A stretch of DNA of 34,944 nt from assembly GCA_013203665.1 (NCBI GenBank), contig JABMPU010000152.1, positions 1 through 34,944 of the forward strand. Reading direction: 5' to 3'. The notes beneath the pieces were generated by a model. The model was not told the DNA's origin. It searched no databases and saw nothing but the letters and a program-made list of their open reading frames with translations. Below are positions 8,656-16,983 of the stretch, piece after piece (the stretch's first letter is position 1; each line of letters opens with the position of its first letter). Source of the DNA: Armatimonadota bacterium (lineage in GTDB: Bacteria; Cloacimonadota; Cloacimonadia; Cloacimonadales; TCS61). A program made the position numbers and the translations under genes.

Positions 8656-9588
8656 ATGGTCAGTAAGGCGCAAAAATTTAGGTTAGGAATTTTTATTGCT
8701 TTTTCTTCAGTTCTATTGATAGTATTTCTGGTAGTGGTTGCAGGAAATAAATTGTTAGAAAAGCGCGATGTGTATTACATCCATTATGAGGATACTTCTG
8801 TTATTGGTCTGCAGGTGGGAGGACAAGTAAAATATCACGGCATAAGCGTGGGCAGGGTTGACGACATCAGGATCGATAAAGAGGACATCAAGATGGTGGT
8901 AGTTACCATCAGCGTGAAAGAAAGTACTCCGATAAAAGAAGATGTTCTGGCTACCTTGGCTCCGGTTGGTATTACGGGTCTCAAACAGATAGAACTAAGC
9001 GGAGGAACAAACGAAGCTAAACTCCTAGAACCAAAATCAAATATTTTGCCCGGAGAATCGGTTCTTGATAGTATTACGGGAAAAGCAGAACTAATTGCTG
9101 AAAAACTGGAAATAGTTCTTAATAATATTGCTGAACTGACAAAACTGGAAAACCAGGAAAAAATTGCCAATATTATCTCCAATGTAGATATTTTGATTGA
9201 AGCAAATCGTGATCCAATTACGAATGTGATTACCAATTTAGATTCCACAACTTATTATCTTGCTGAATTTACCGAATCTGCAAATGAATCCATGAAAAGA
9301 TTTAACGCTCTTATCCAATCTGAAGAAATCGATAATATTCTGGTTAATGCGGAAAAGGTAACTTCTGATATTGCCAAAGCTGATTTAGCCCAATTGATCA
9401 ATGACCTGAATAAAGCGATTAATCAGGCGAACGATGCGTTTTTACACATTGACCTTACCATCCTGAAGAGTCGTCAGGATATTTTACAAACTCTTGAAAT
9501 GTTAAAAGAAACAGTTGATTATTTGAATGAATTTTCACGACAGATCAGTGAAAATCCATCAATCCTATTAAGAACAAAGAAACAATAA
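8656..9588 (+). CDS. mlaD: MCE-domain lipid-transport protein (MlaD family)
   Basis: Periplasmic substrate-binding subunit of an Mla-type phospholipid ABC transporter, anchored in the inner membrane. 310 residues: a short cytoplasmic start, one membrane segment at about 12-30 (FRLGIFIAFSSVLLIVFLVV), an MCE domain at about 38-117 with the typical LQVGGQVKYHGISVGRV and APVGITGLKQIEL motifs, then a long helical tail (about 140-300) rich in Asn/Leu/Ile. Such tails form the helical tube in multi-subunit MCE rings. The ATG at 8656 follows AAGGAG. It is the first gene of a tight operon (10 bases to the next gene). Only one MCE domain is present, as in MlaD rather than the multi-domain PqiB or YebT. 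Confidence 0.9.
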   Translation: MVSKAQKFRLGIFIAFSSVLLIVFLVVVAGNKLLEKRDVYYIHYEDTSVIGLQVGGQVKYHGISVGRVDDIRIDKEDIKMVVVTISVKESTPIKEDVLATLAPVGITGLKQIELSGGTNEAKLLEPKSNILPGESVLDSITGKAELIAEKLEIVLNNIAELTKLENQEKIANIISNVDILIEANRDPITNVITNLDSTTYYLAEFTESANESMKRFNALIQSEEIDNILVNAEKVTSDIAKADLAQLINDLNKAINQANDAFLHIDLTILKSRQDILQTLEMLKETVDYLNEFSRQISENPSILLRTKKQ

Positions 9589-9598
9589 GGAAACAATT

Positions 9599-11710
9599 AT
9601 GAAAAAAATCTTACAATTTTTTCCAATTATCTTGATTTTATTTTTATTCGGTTGTGTTGCCGGTGAACTTATAACGCGGAATTATTATATCCTGGAATAT
9701 TTCTCCCACTCCGAAAAAGAGGAACTTATCCAGGATGAACCTTTTGCTTCATCCGTGATGATAATGGACACTAAAATCCCCCAAACTTATAGCAGGAAAC
9801 AGATTGTTATCAGGCATTTCGGTCCTAAAATCACATATTCGGATAATGACATCTGGGGAGTTAATCTTTCTGATATTATCCCGGATCTTATTGCAAGACG
9901 GTTGAACAAGTACAATATTTTCAAACGAGCTCAAAGGGAATTTTATACTGAACGACCGGATTTCGAAATAAATACTACTATTAATAATATCGAATTATAT
10001 CAATCCGAATATTATAAACAGGCACATCTGAATATGGATTTTTATCTTAAGAAAATTGATGATGATGTCATTATTGTCCATCATTCAGTGAATAAAGAAG
10101 AGGTTCTTCTTGATGAAGAAATGGATACTTTTGTTCAGGTTATTAATGATTTGATTTTAACCGAATCAGATAAATTCTTCGTTAAAGTAGTTAACCATCT
10201 TTTTAAAGAGGAATTATCTAAAACTATTGAGGAAGGTGAAGCAGAAGTTATCGATTCATTATTTGTAGAAATTGCTGAAGATGAAGAAATTTCCAGCGGA
10301 ACAGGTCTTTTACTCCTGCCGGCAATAACCAAAACCGATGATGAACCTCATTACAAGATCTATGATAAATATAATTATGAAGTTACAGGAAAAATCGGAG
10401 ATGCCATTCCTCTTGCTGAAGGCATTTACAGCATCAAATATGGTTCCGGGAATTCCAGCCAGATGATGGAGAAGAAAAATATAAAAATAGTACCGAGATA
10501 TAAAACCATTATCGAACCCGATTGGGGTTGTTTGCTGGTAGATGTTATTGATGAGAAAAGAAATTTCGCCAAAGTCCGGTATGAGATTTTTGATGTTGAA
10601 AGCGGGGAGAGTTTCGGTTCGGAATTCCCGGTGGAAGAAGAAATCGGGGAACAGCAAAAGATCTGGGTTTTAAAAACGGCTTTATATAAAGTAACGATTA
10701 ATAATGAACCTTTCAACACTTACAGGGATTTCACAACAATTTACATCGCGGAAGGAAAGACTCAAAGATTAACCATCGTGGTGGGCACAGATGAAGATGA
10801 TAATCCTACCAACATGGTTGGTGCAGGCGTATTGGAAGAAGATGTTACTCTGGCAGCTCTTCAGAAAATTAAATTCAATAGTGCCATTCATGCGAATATG
10901 AATGTTAACAGTGATAATGAAAGCAACAAAGATGAGTATGAAACCACAATTACGATGAACCTCCAATTGGACAACAGATTGGTTTATGACAATTTCCCTA
11001 TCCATTATACCCTGAAAAATCTAACAGAGTTGGGAACAACCAAAAATCCTGATAGCGATTTCAGAATTTCTTCTGATGACATGGACTTGAAGAATACACT
11101 TATTTATTATTTCTGGGAAAAATTAGGTCTTTATGCCCGTTTGGATATGAATTCACACTTTTTTAAAGCAAATTATTACAGCTCTGATAAATTCAATTTT
11201 ATAAAGCAGGATGTGGATGGGAACATAATTGAAGGGCAGAATGTAGATGAAGTTGAGATAAAATCCCACTTTTTCCCGTTGGTTCTTAAAGAAGGTTTGG
11301 GAATTAATTTCAGAGTTTTGAGTTTGGCAAAAGCCAGTCTTTATTTAAGAGCCGGATTTGGAATGCGTCAGGATATTAATAATGATGTGTTTAATTATTC
11401 TCATACAGATGAAAATAATTATCGAATCTATATTGAAGAAGAATCTATTTATAAAGAGGGAACAGAAATCTCAGCAGTTGGGAATTTCCAATTGCCTTTT
11501 AATCTTAATTACAGCACAAATGCTGATTTTCTCTTCCCATTCGAAAAAGGAGAAAAAAATTCCATGGAATGGGAAAATGTTTTCAATATGAAACTTTTTA
11601 AATATATTTCTCTGGATTATAAGATAAAACTTAGAAATAAACAAGTTGATGATGATTACATCATATCTGAACATACATTATTCCTAAGAGTAACATATAT
11701 TTTACGATAA
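9599..11710 (+). CDS. Lipoprotein with PqiC-like auxiliary domain fused to a predicted outer-membrane beta-barrel
   Basis: A 703-residue lipoprotein: signal peptide MKKILQFFPIILILFLFG, then Cys19 in the lipobox LFGC. Residues about 27-200 resemble the ABC-transport auxiliary lipoprotein family (PqiC/YmbA type): a YYILEY start, then KQIVIRHFGPKITYSDNDIW and an IPDLIARRLNKYNIFKRAQ helix. Residues about 235-390 are beta-rich and look like two PEGA/Ig-like modules. Residues about 395-703 have alternating hydrophobic strands, aromatic girdles and Asp/Asn-rich loops, ending in an aromatic-rich final strand (TLFLRVTYILR), as expected of an outer-membrane barrel. It lies between the MCE and permease genes, with a 3-base gap to the latter, so it is surely part of the transporter. 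Domain calls in the second half are by eye. If correct, one protein could do the outer-membrane job of MlaA and PqiC. Confidence 0.75.
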   Translation: MKKILQFFPIILILFLFGCVAGELITRNYYILEYFSHSEKEELIQDEPFASSVMIMDTKIPQTYSRKQIVIRHFGPKITYSDNDIWGVNLSDIIPDLIARRLNKYNIFKRAQREFYTERPDFEINTTINNIELYQSEYYKQAHLNMDFYLKKIDDDVIIVHHSVNKEEVLLDEEMDTFVQVINDLILTESDKFFVKVVNHLFKEELSKTIEEGEAEVIDSLFVEIAEDEEISSGTGLLLLPAITKTDDEPHYKIYDKYNYEVTGKIGDAIPLAEGIYSIKYGSGNSSQMMEKKNIKIVPRYKTIIEPDWGCLLVDVIDEKRNFAKVRYEIFDVESGESFGSEFPVEEEIGEQQKIWVLKTALYKVTINNEPFNTYRDFTTIYIAEGKTQRLTIVVGTDEDDNPTNMVGAGVLEEDVTLAALQKIKFNSAIHANMNVNSDNESNKDEYETTITMNLQLDNRLVYDNFPIHYTLKNLTELGTTKNPDSDFRISSDDMDLKNTLIYYFWEKLGLYARLDMNSHFFKANYYSSDKFNFIKQDVDGNIIEGQNVDEVEIKSHFFPLVLKEGLGINFRVLSLAKASLYLRAGFGMRQDINNDVFNYSHTDENNYRIYIEEESIYKEGTEISAVGNFQLPFNLNYSTNADFLFPFEKGEKNSMEWENVFNMKLFKYISLDYKIKLRNKQVDDDYIISEHTLFLRVTYILR

Positions 11711-11713
11711 AAG

Positions 11714-12781
11714 ATGGAATACAAAAACAAAACGCTTTTCCTGGAAGGTGATGTAACCAAGTTCACCACAACAGATCTATTATCTGAATTTTCCAGAATA
11801 AAGATATCAGAAATTGAATTTATCGACCTTCAAAATGTGAAGTCCATTGATAGTGCAGGTGTAGCATTTATTGATGAATTAAAGTTCAAACTAAAAGATT
11901 TCTCTCCTCAGTTCATCAATGTCTCAGAAGATATAAATGCTTCGATTGAAACCTTCTCAGCCGAAAAAATGCCGGAACCGGAACCAGCGGGAAAAGCCAA
12001 TATATTTGTAATGTTGGGCGCAAGTTTGTATAATTGGCTGGATAATTTCAGGGATGCCATGTATCTTTCAGTAGATATTGCATATTGGTCTTTTATTGGG
12101 ATTTTTGATAGGAAAGGGCAGCGCAAAGGTTCGGTCATCCAGCAGAGTATTTTGATTGGTGTAGACGCTCTTGGTATCATTGGTTTGCTCTCATTAGTTT
12201 TAGGTTTGATTCTGGCTTTGCAGTCTGCGGCACAACTCAGGCAGTTTGGTGCGAATATTTTTGTGGCAGATCTCATTGCTATTTCCATGGTTAGAGAGAT
12301 GGGACCAATGATGACTGCAATTATTGTTGCAGGCAGAAGCGGTTCTGCAATTGCCTCTGAAATCGCCACCATGAAAGTGACAGAAGAAATCGATGCTCTG
12401 AAAATGATGGCGATCAATCCTATCCGCTATGTTGTAGTTCCCAAATTTCACGCTATTACGATCTGTATGCCGCTTTTAGTTACCATGGCTACAATTATTG
12501 GCATTGTTGGCGGTTTGATTGTAGGGATTACATATTTAGATTTGAGCGTGGTTTCGTTCTATACGCAAGTGATCAATGTCCTCACCTTAAAGGATGTTCT
12601 GATCGGTTTGAGTAAAAGTGTTTTCTTTGCCTGGGTTATTGTTATAATAGGCAGCTTTTATGGTTTTAAAGTTACCGGTGGTGCCGAAGGAGTCGGCAAA
12701 GCCACGACTCTTTCTGTGGTTGCCTCCATTTTTGCTGTAATCATTTTAGATGCATTATTCAGTTTGGTATTCTTAATATGA
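11714..12781 (+). CDS. mlaE: MlaE-family ABC permease with N-terminal STAS domain
   Basis: Inner-membrane permease of the Mla-type lipid transporter. Residues 1-95 form a STAS domain (IEFIDLQNVKSIDSAGVAFI, with the conserved DSAG), which in E. coli is the separate protein MlaB. The MlaE fold follows from about residue 135, with several membrane segments (GVDALGIIGLLSLVLGLILA and others) and the family motif IVAGRSGSAIASEIATMKVT, then EEIDALKMMAINPIRYVVVP. 355 residues is normal for a STAS-MlaE fusion. Its last codon overlaps the ATPase start (ATGA), implying translational coupling. Confidence 0.93.
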   Translation: MEYKNKTLFLEGDVTKFTTTDLLSEFSRIKISEIEFIDLQNVKSIDSAGVAFIDELKFKLKDFSPQFINVSEDINASIETFSAEKMPEPEPAGKANIFVMLGASLYNWLDNFRDAMYLSVDIAYWSFIGIFDRKGQRKGSVIQQSILIGVDALGIIGLLSLVLGLILALQSAAQLRQFGANIFVADLIAISMVREMGPMMTAIIVAGRSGSAIASEIATMKVTEEIDALKMMAINPIRYVVVPKFHAITICMPLLVTMATIIGIVGGLIVGITYLDLSVVSFYTQVINVLTLKDVLIGLSKSVFFAWVIVIIGSFYGFKVTGGAEGVGKATTLSVVASIFAVIILDALFSLVFLI

Positions 12782-13521
12782 GAGAACCGATTATCAAAGT
12801 AGAAAATTTAGTAGCAAAGTATGACGATAAAGTCATTCTGGATGGAGTTAATGTTGAATTTTTTCCCCAGGAAGTGACTGTTATTCTGGGTGGAAGTGGC
12901 TGCGGAAAAACTACTCTGATCAAGAATATTTTGCGTTTATTCGAACCTGCCGAAGGCTCAGTAACCATTTTTGGCAAAGAAACAACCAAAATGGATGAAG
13001 ATGAATTTAATAAAATATTGGAAAAAATCGGTATGCTTTTCCAAAATGGTGCTCTTCTGAATTCTGTTTCTATTTTTGATAATGTTTCTATTCCGTTGGA
13101 ACAACACACAAATCTGCCGGTAGAGATTATTGAGAAAATCATAGAAGTAAAATTGAACCTGGTAAACCTTGGACATGCTATCAGGTTGTTTCCCTCGGAA
13201 CTTTCCGGTGGTATGAAGAAACGTGCAGCTTTAGCTCGTGCCATTGCTCTCGATCCCCCGCTTCTATTTTGTGATGAGCCTTCTGCCGGGTTAGATCCGC
13301 TGACCAGTGCTTCTCTGGATGAACTTATTTTAAAGCTGAAAAAGCAGTTGAAAATGACAATTATTATCGTAACTCATGAACTGGCAAGCATTCACAGGAT
13401 AGCAGATAGAATCATCTTTCTCGATAAAGGAAGAGTTCTTTTTCAGGGTACATTACAAGAAGCAAAAGTTTCCGGGATTACTGAAGTCACAACTTTTTTT
13501 GAAGTTGGAAAGTTTGAATAA
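12778..13521 (+). CDS. mlaF: MlaF-family ABC transporter ATPase
   Basis: Cytoplasmic ATPase powering the Mla-type phospholipid transporter. 247 residues, full length. Walker A GGSGCGKTT at residues 38-46, signature LSGGMKKR at 142-149, Walker B with catalytic Glu LLFCDE at 162-167, D-loop AGLDP after it, and the H-loop His in VTHEL. GGMKKR in the signature is characteristic of Mla/MCE-linked ATPases. The start ATG overlaps the permease stop by four bases. Last gene of the operon; no clear terminator follows. Confidence 0.94.
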   Translation: MREPIIKVENLVAKYDDKVILDGVNVEFFPQEVTVILGGSGCGKTTLIKNILRLFEPAEGSVTIFGKETTKMDEDEFNKILEKIGMLFQNGALLNSVSIFDNVSIPLEQHTNLPVEIIEKIIEVKLNLVNLGHAIRLFPSELSGGMKKRAALARAIALDPPLLFCDEPSAGLDPLTSASLDELILKLKKQLKMTIIIVTHELASIHRIADRIIFLDKGRVLFQGTLQEAKVSGITEVTTFFEVGKFE

Positions 13522-13620
13522 ATAGATCAATCAAAAAACTGAAAATCTGAGTCATGTTCTCTGTTAACTGCAGGATAAATCAAATTTCTTTTCATCTAAT
13601 TATTCATGAGGTTTCCGCAA

Positions 13621-14088
13621 ATGAAAGATACTCTTAAACCGAAATTTCTCCTAACAGAAAACCTGAACAGATTGGCAAAATGGCTGCGGATGCTGGGTTA
13701 TGATGCTGCGATTTATAAAAGTATTAGTTTTCATAATATGATTAGATTGGCGAAGAAAGAAAGAAGAATTATCTTAACCAGAAGCAACAAACAAGCAAAA
13801 TCCAGCCTGAAATTTTCACGAATCTTGATTAAAACAGATAATCACTTGGAACAAATCAAAGAGTTAAAAGGGGTAATCACTTTTAATGAGCAATACACGT
13901 TTTCGCGTTGTTTGTTATGCAATAAACAACTTTACGGGATTTCGAGGGAAAAAGTAAAAGATTTAGTTCCGGAATTTATTTATGAAAATCAGACGGATTT
14001 TAAAGTTTGCAAGAAGTGCGGGAAAATTTATTGGCAGGGAACTCACTACAAAAGCATGATGGCTGAACTGAAAAAGATATTATTGTAG
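13621..14088 (+). CDS. Mut7-C RNase-domain protein with zinc ribbon
   Basis: A 155-residue protein of the Mut7-C (DUF82) family, a PIN-like nuclease fold. The signature FLLTENLNRLAKWLRMLGYD opens the domain, with the predicted acidic strand-end residues, and a later IILTRSNKQ strand follows. The C-terminus carries a zinc ribbon: Cys97, Cys100, Cys130 and Cys133 in CLLC and CKKC, followed by GKIYWQGTHY. An upstream in-frame ATG (13606) has no ribosome binding site. The ATG at 13621 has GAGG nine bases before it, so I use that. It stands alone after the Mla operon. RNase activity is known for the fold, but the substrate is unknown. Confidence 0.82.
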   Translation: MKDTLKPKFLLTENLNRLAKWLRMLGYDAAIYKSISFHNMIRLAKKERRIILTRSNKQAKSSLKFSRILIKTDNHLEQIKELKGVITFNEQYTFSRCLLCNKQLYGISREKVKDLVPEFIYENQTDFKVCKKCGKIYWQGTHYKSMMAELKKILL

Positions 14089-14177
14089 ATAACTTTTAAT
14101 ATTTCTTATTAACTATAGAATCAAAAAATCTTAACAAAAAAAATACTATCGAACTTAAATTTCAGATGTTTAATTTC

Positions 14178-14204
14178 TTGACGGTATTTATATTTTTTTA
14201 TTCT
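14178..14204 (+). promoter_or_regulatory. Weak candidate promoter for the serine hydrolase
   Basis: TTGACG (14178-14183), a short 15-base spacer and TATTCT (14199-14204). The spacer is below optimum, so this is tentative. Confidence 0.28.
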
Positions 14205-14245
14205 TTACTGTCAGATTTTCAGAAAAAATAGAGAGGAGCGAAGTT

Positions 14246-15475
14246 ATGAAGAAGATTTTATTAGTATTTGCCTTGTTAATCATTCTAATTATTTCATGTT
14301 CAAAGGATGATGTGACCGGACCTACCCAAACTGAGGAAGTAATCGAGGCTATCGAAGAGATCAGAGTATCTATGGAAACAGAATTGGGACATATTGTTCC
14401 AAGTATCAATGTTTATATCCAAACCCCGGATGAAATCATTTTTGCCAGTGCAGCAGCTCCAGAGGAAACACCACTGACAACAAATACTTATTTCCGCTTT
14501 GCCAGCAATACCAAAACATTTACTTCCACAGCCATTCTTAATATGTTTGAAGATGGGTGGCTCGATATTTATGATAATATAATCGACACAATCCCCGGAT
14601 ATGAGATTTCATATGTTCCGGACACCGCTGCCTGGGAAATTCCCTATAAAGATGAAATCACTATTGAGCAGCTTCTTCAGCATAGTGCGGGTGTTTATGA
14701 TGTGGATAATGATGTGGTTCCGAATTGTGATGATTTATCTTACGTGGAGTACACTTTTAATTTAGACCCTACACATCAATTCACAGTTGAGGAACTGGTG
14801 GAACAGGTCACGATAAATGATCTTTCCTATTTTCCGCCGGGAACAGGCTATAATTACAGTAATACCGGCTACAGCATATTAAGCGAAATTATTGCACGTG
14901 TTTATACTGCTCATATTAGAAATGATAAAACGTATGCTGACTATTTGGAAGATTATATTGTCGGAAATGATACTCCGGTCCCACTTGATATACATTTTCC
15001 AGGTTTGGCAGATGATGTTTTCTTGCCCGACCCTCATGCTTTAGGTACGATATATGTTGAATCCCAAGTATATCCCATAATCTTTGATGAAAGCAATATG
15101 AGTGCTCATGTGGCGGAAGGCAATGGTTATTCAAATTTTGAAAATCTGAATCAATTCGTGAGAACGCTGATGAAAGGGCAAAATGTTTTACTACCGGAAA
15201 CCATAGAATTAATGCAAACTGATTATTCTGCTGCCAATACCGGTTATGGTTTAGGATGCACAACAACTGCCAATTTAGGCTTTGGGCATAACGGCTGCAT
15301 CCGAGGTTATCTATCTATCATGGTCTATGATCCTGATTATGATGTTTCGTTAATTGCCCTGTTGCCAATGGTGGATATGAGTAGTGAAGATAATTTTTAT
15401 ACAAGCTTTTTGGGAATGTATGATGCAGCCTGGAAAGCAAGAGAAGTATTGGGATTTCCGGGGAAACCGGAGTAA
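14246..15475 (+). CDS. Serine hydrolase lipoprotein, beta-lactamase/class C (PBP-like) family
   Basis: A 409-residue exported lipoprotein (signal peptide ending IIS, lipid-modified Cys18). The serine-hydrolase triad is visible: SxxK as SNTK (Ser87, Lys90) in RFASNTKTFTS, YxN as YSN (204-206) and the third box HNG (348-350), where HTG or KTG is usual. This fold includes class C beta-lactamases, D-alanyl-D-alanine carboxypeptidases and esterases; no specific substrate can be told. The membrane-anchored location argues for a cell-wall or peptide substrate. Ribosome binding site AGAGGAG lies before the ATG. A strong terminator follows 42 bases after the stop, so this is probably a single-gene unit. 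Confidence 0.85.
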   Translation: MKKILLVFALLIILIISCSKDDVTGPTQTEEVIEAIEEIRVSMETELGHIVPSINVYIQTPDEIIFASAAAPEETPLTTNTYFRFASNTKTFTSTAILNMFEDGWLDIYDNIIDTIPGYEISYVPDTAAWEIPYKDEITIEQLLQHSAGVYDVDNDVVPNCDDLSYVEYTFNLDPTHQFTVEELVEQVTINDLSYFPPGTGYNYSNTGYSILSEIIARVYTAHIRNDKTYADYLEDYIVGNDTPVPLDIHFPGLADDVFLPDPHALGTIYVESQVYPIIFDESNMSAHVAEGNGYSNFENLNQFVRTLMKGQNVLLPETIELMQTDYSAANTGYGLGCTTTANLGFGHNGCIRGYLSIMVYDPDYDVSLIALLPMVDMSSEDNFYTSFLGMYDAAWKAREVLGFPGKPE

Positions 15476-15517
15476 AAAGCAGCAAGCCGTAAAAAAATAG
15501 AATCCGATTAGCTTAAG

Positions 15518-15556
15518 ACTCCCGAAGTTTTTTTAAAATTTCGGGAGTTTTTTATT
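15518..15556 (+). terminator. Rho-independent terminator after the serine hydrolase
   Basis: ACTCCCGAA (15518-15526) pairs with TTCGGGAGT (15540-15548), followed by a T-rich run. It lies between convergent genes, but the opposite strand has no T-run after the stem, so it serves mainly the plus strand. Confidence 0.85.
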
Positions 15557-15655
15557 TTTTGACTAAAGAAGAATAAGAAAACCGGATATTATATTAAGCA
15601 AGCGTTCATATTATAAAAAAAAGACTTCTTTGAATATTGAGTAAGAAAAAAATAG

Positions 15656-16813
15656 TTAAACAAAAAACTCTTTCAATTTACTGAAAAAGGATTTTTCCGG
15701 TCTCAGTTTCTTTTCCGAATCAAATTTTCCCAATCTTTTTAAGAGTTCTTTTTCTTCTGAATTAAGCTTTGTGGGAGTTATTATCAGAACTTTCACATAA
15801 AGATCGCCATGATAAACACTGTTCACGTGCGGCAAACCCTGGGATCTCAAACGAAATACTTTTCCGGATTGAGTTCCTGATGGGATTTTCATTTTCACTT
15901 TTCCGGATAGAGTTGGACATAGGATTTCGCTGCCCAGAGCTGCTTGCGAAAAACTGATAGGATATTCACAAATAAGGTTGGCATCGTTTCTTTCGAAGAT
16001 ATTGTGTTCTCTTTCATGAACCAGAACGAGAATATCTCCATTTATGCCACGTCTCTTACCGCGATTTCCCTGCCCTCTTAACCGAATATATTGTCCCTCA
16101 GATACTCCAGCAGGTATGTGTACATTTATGGTTTTTGTTTTGGGAACTCTACCTTCACCACTGCATTTAAGGCATTTATTTTTTATGATTTTCCCCTCAC
16201 CACGACACGAAGGGCAAGCTACAACTGTTTGCATATGACCAAATAAAGAACGAGTTGTCTGCATTACCTGTCCCGAACCGTGACATTGATGACAGGGTTT
16301 CACTTCACCATCTGCAGAACCTGTTCCATTGCAGGAATCACAAACATCTTTCACGCTGATTTTTATCTTCTTATCAATACCTTTTGAAATCTCTTCCAGG
16401 GTAAGCGAAATGTTTATCTGAAGGTCTTCACCGCGATTACTTCTTCCCGAGCGAGATCTACCTCCAAAAGGACTTCCACCAAAAAGAGATTCGAAAATAC
16501 TGCCCAAACCACCACTGCCAAAAATATCTGAGAAATCACCGGCATGAGTAAAATCACCCCAGGAAAATCCACCACCGCCAAATGCACCTTCTAATCCGGC
16601 ATGACCGAATTGATCATATCGCTGCTTTTTGTCTTTGTCGGAAAGAACCTCATAAGCTTCAGATGATTCTTTGAATTTTTCTTCAGCAGCTTTGTCATCT
16701 TTGTTTTTGTCAGGATGATATTTCATTGCCAGTTTTCTGTAAGCTTTTTTTATCTCTACATCTGTGGCGTTTTTATTTACTCCCAGAACTTCATAATAAT
16801 CTCTTTTTGCCAT
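15656..16813 (-). CDS. dnaJ: Chaperone protein DnaJ
   Basis: Hsp40 co-chaperone that stimulates the DnaK ATPase and delivers unfolded clients. 385 residues, full length. The J-domain is at 1-70 with HPD at residues 33-35. A Gly/Phe-rich linker follows (about 74-125). The zinc region has four CxxCxGxG repeats: [24 protein letters not shown] and CLKCSGEG. The C-terminal client-binding domains follow. The ATG is preceded by AAGGAAAAC on the minus strand. It is the last gene of the hrcA-grpE-dnaK-dnaJ cluster, 168 bases after dnaK; that gap contains three hairpin repeats, which may alter read-through from dnaK. Confidence 0.97.
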   Translation of the reverse strand: MAKRDYYEVLGVNKNATDVEIKKAYRKLAMKYHPDKNKDDKAAEEKFKESSEAYEVLSDKDKKQRYDQFGHAGLEGAFGGGGFSWGDFTHAGDFSDIFGSGGLGSIFESLFGGSPFGGRSRSGRSNRGEDLQINISLTLEEISKGIDKKIKISVKDVCDSCNGTGSADGEVKPCHQCHGSGQVMQTTRSLFGHMQTVVACPSCRGEGKIIKNKCLKCSGEGRVPKTKTINVHIPAGVSEGQYIRLRGQGNRGKRRGINGDILVLVHEREHNIFERNDANLICEYPISFSQAALGSEILCPTLSGKVKMKIPSGTQSGKVFRLRSQGLPHVNSVYHGDLYVKVLIITPTKLNSEEKELLKRLGKFDSEKKLRPEKSFFSKLKEFFV

Positions 16814-16837
16814 TGTTTTCCTTTAATAAATTAAACC

Positions 16838-16880
16838 TTGAAAGGGTTTAGAAGTATTTCTTCTTGCTAAACCCTTTCAA
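16838..16880. repeat. AACC/GGTT-type hairpin repeat between dnaK and dnaJ
   Basis: A perfect 14-bp inverted pair, TTGAAAGGGTTTAG (16838-16851) and CTAAACCCTTTCAA (16867-16880), with a 15-base loop. Flanking CC and TGG extend the family pattern. It is among the most regular copies in the window. Confidence 0.8.
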
Positions 16881-16898
16881 TGGTTTTCTATAATTCTT

Positions 16899-16920
16899 TC
16901 TCCTTTTAGGAGAGGGTTAG
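16899..16920. repeat. CTCC/GGAG hairpin repeat
   Basis: TCTCC (16899-16903), TTTTA, GGAGA (16909-16913), then GGGTTAG. Similar elements occur at 20929-20947 and 23358-23390. Confidence 0.5.
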
Positions 16921-16952
16921 GTTAGAAAACTAATTCAACCTGTTACCAAGAA

Positions 16953-16983
16953 AACTTCCCAAATCTTTGAGATTTGGTAAGTT
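16953..16983. repeat. 31-bp hairpin element at the dnaK stop codon
   Basis: Outer arms AACTT/AAGTT and inner arms CCAAATC/GATTTGG form a 12-pair stem with one mismatch and a 5-base loop. It overlaps the last two bases of the dnaK stop codon. A 27/31-identical element abuts the lipid-kinase stop codon at 22392-22422. Confidence 0.7.
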
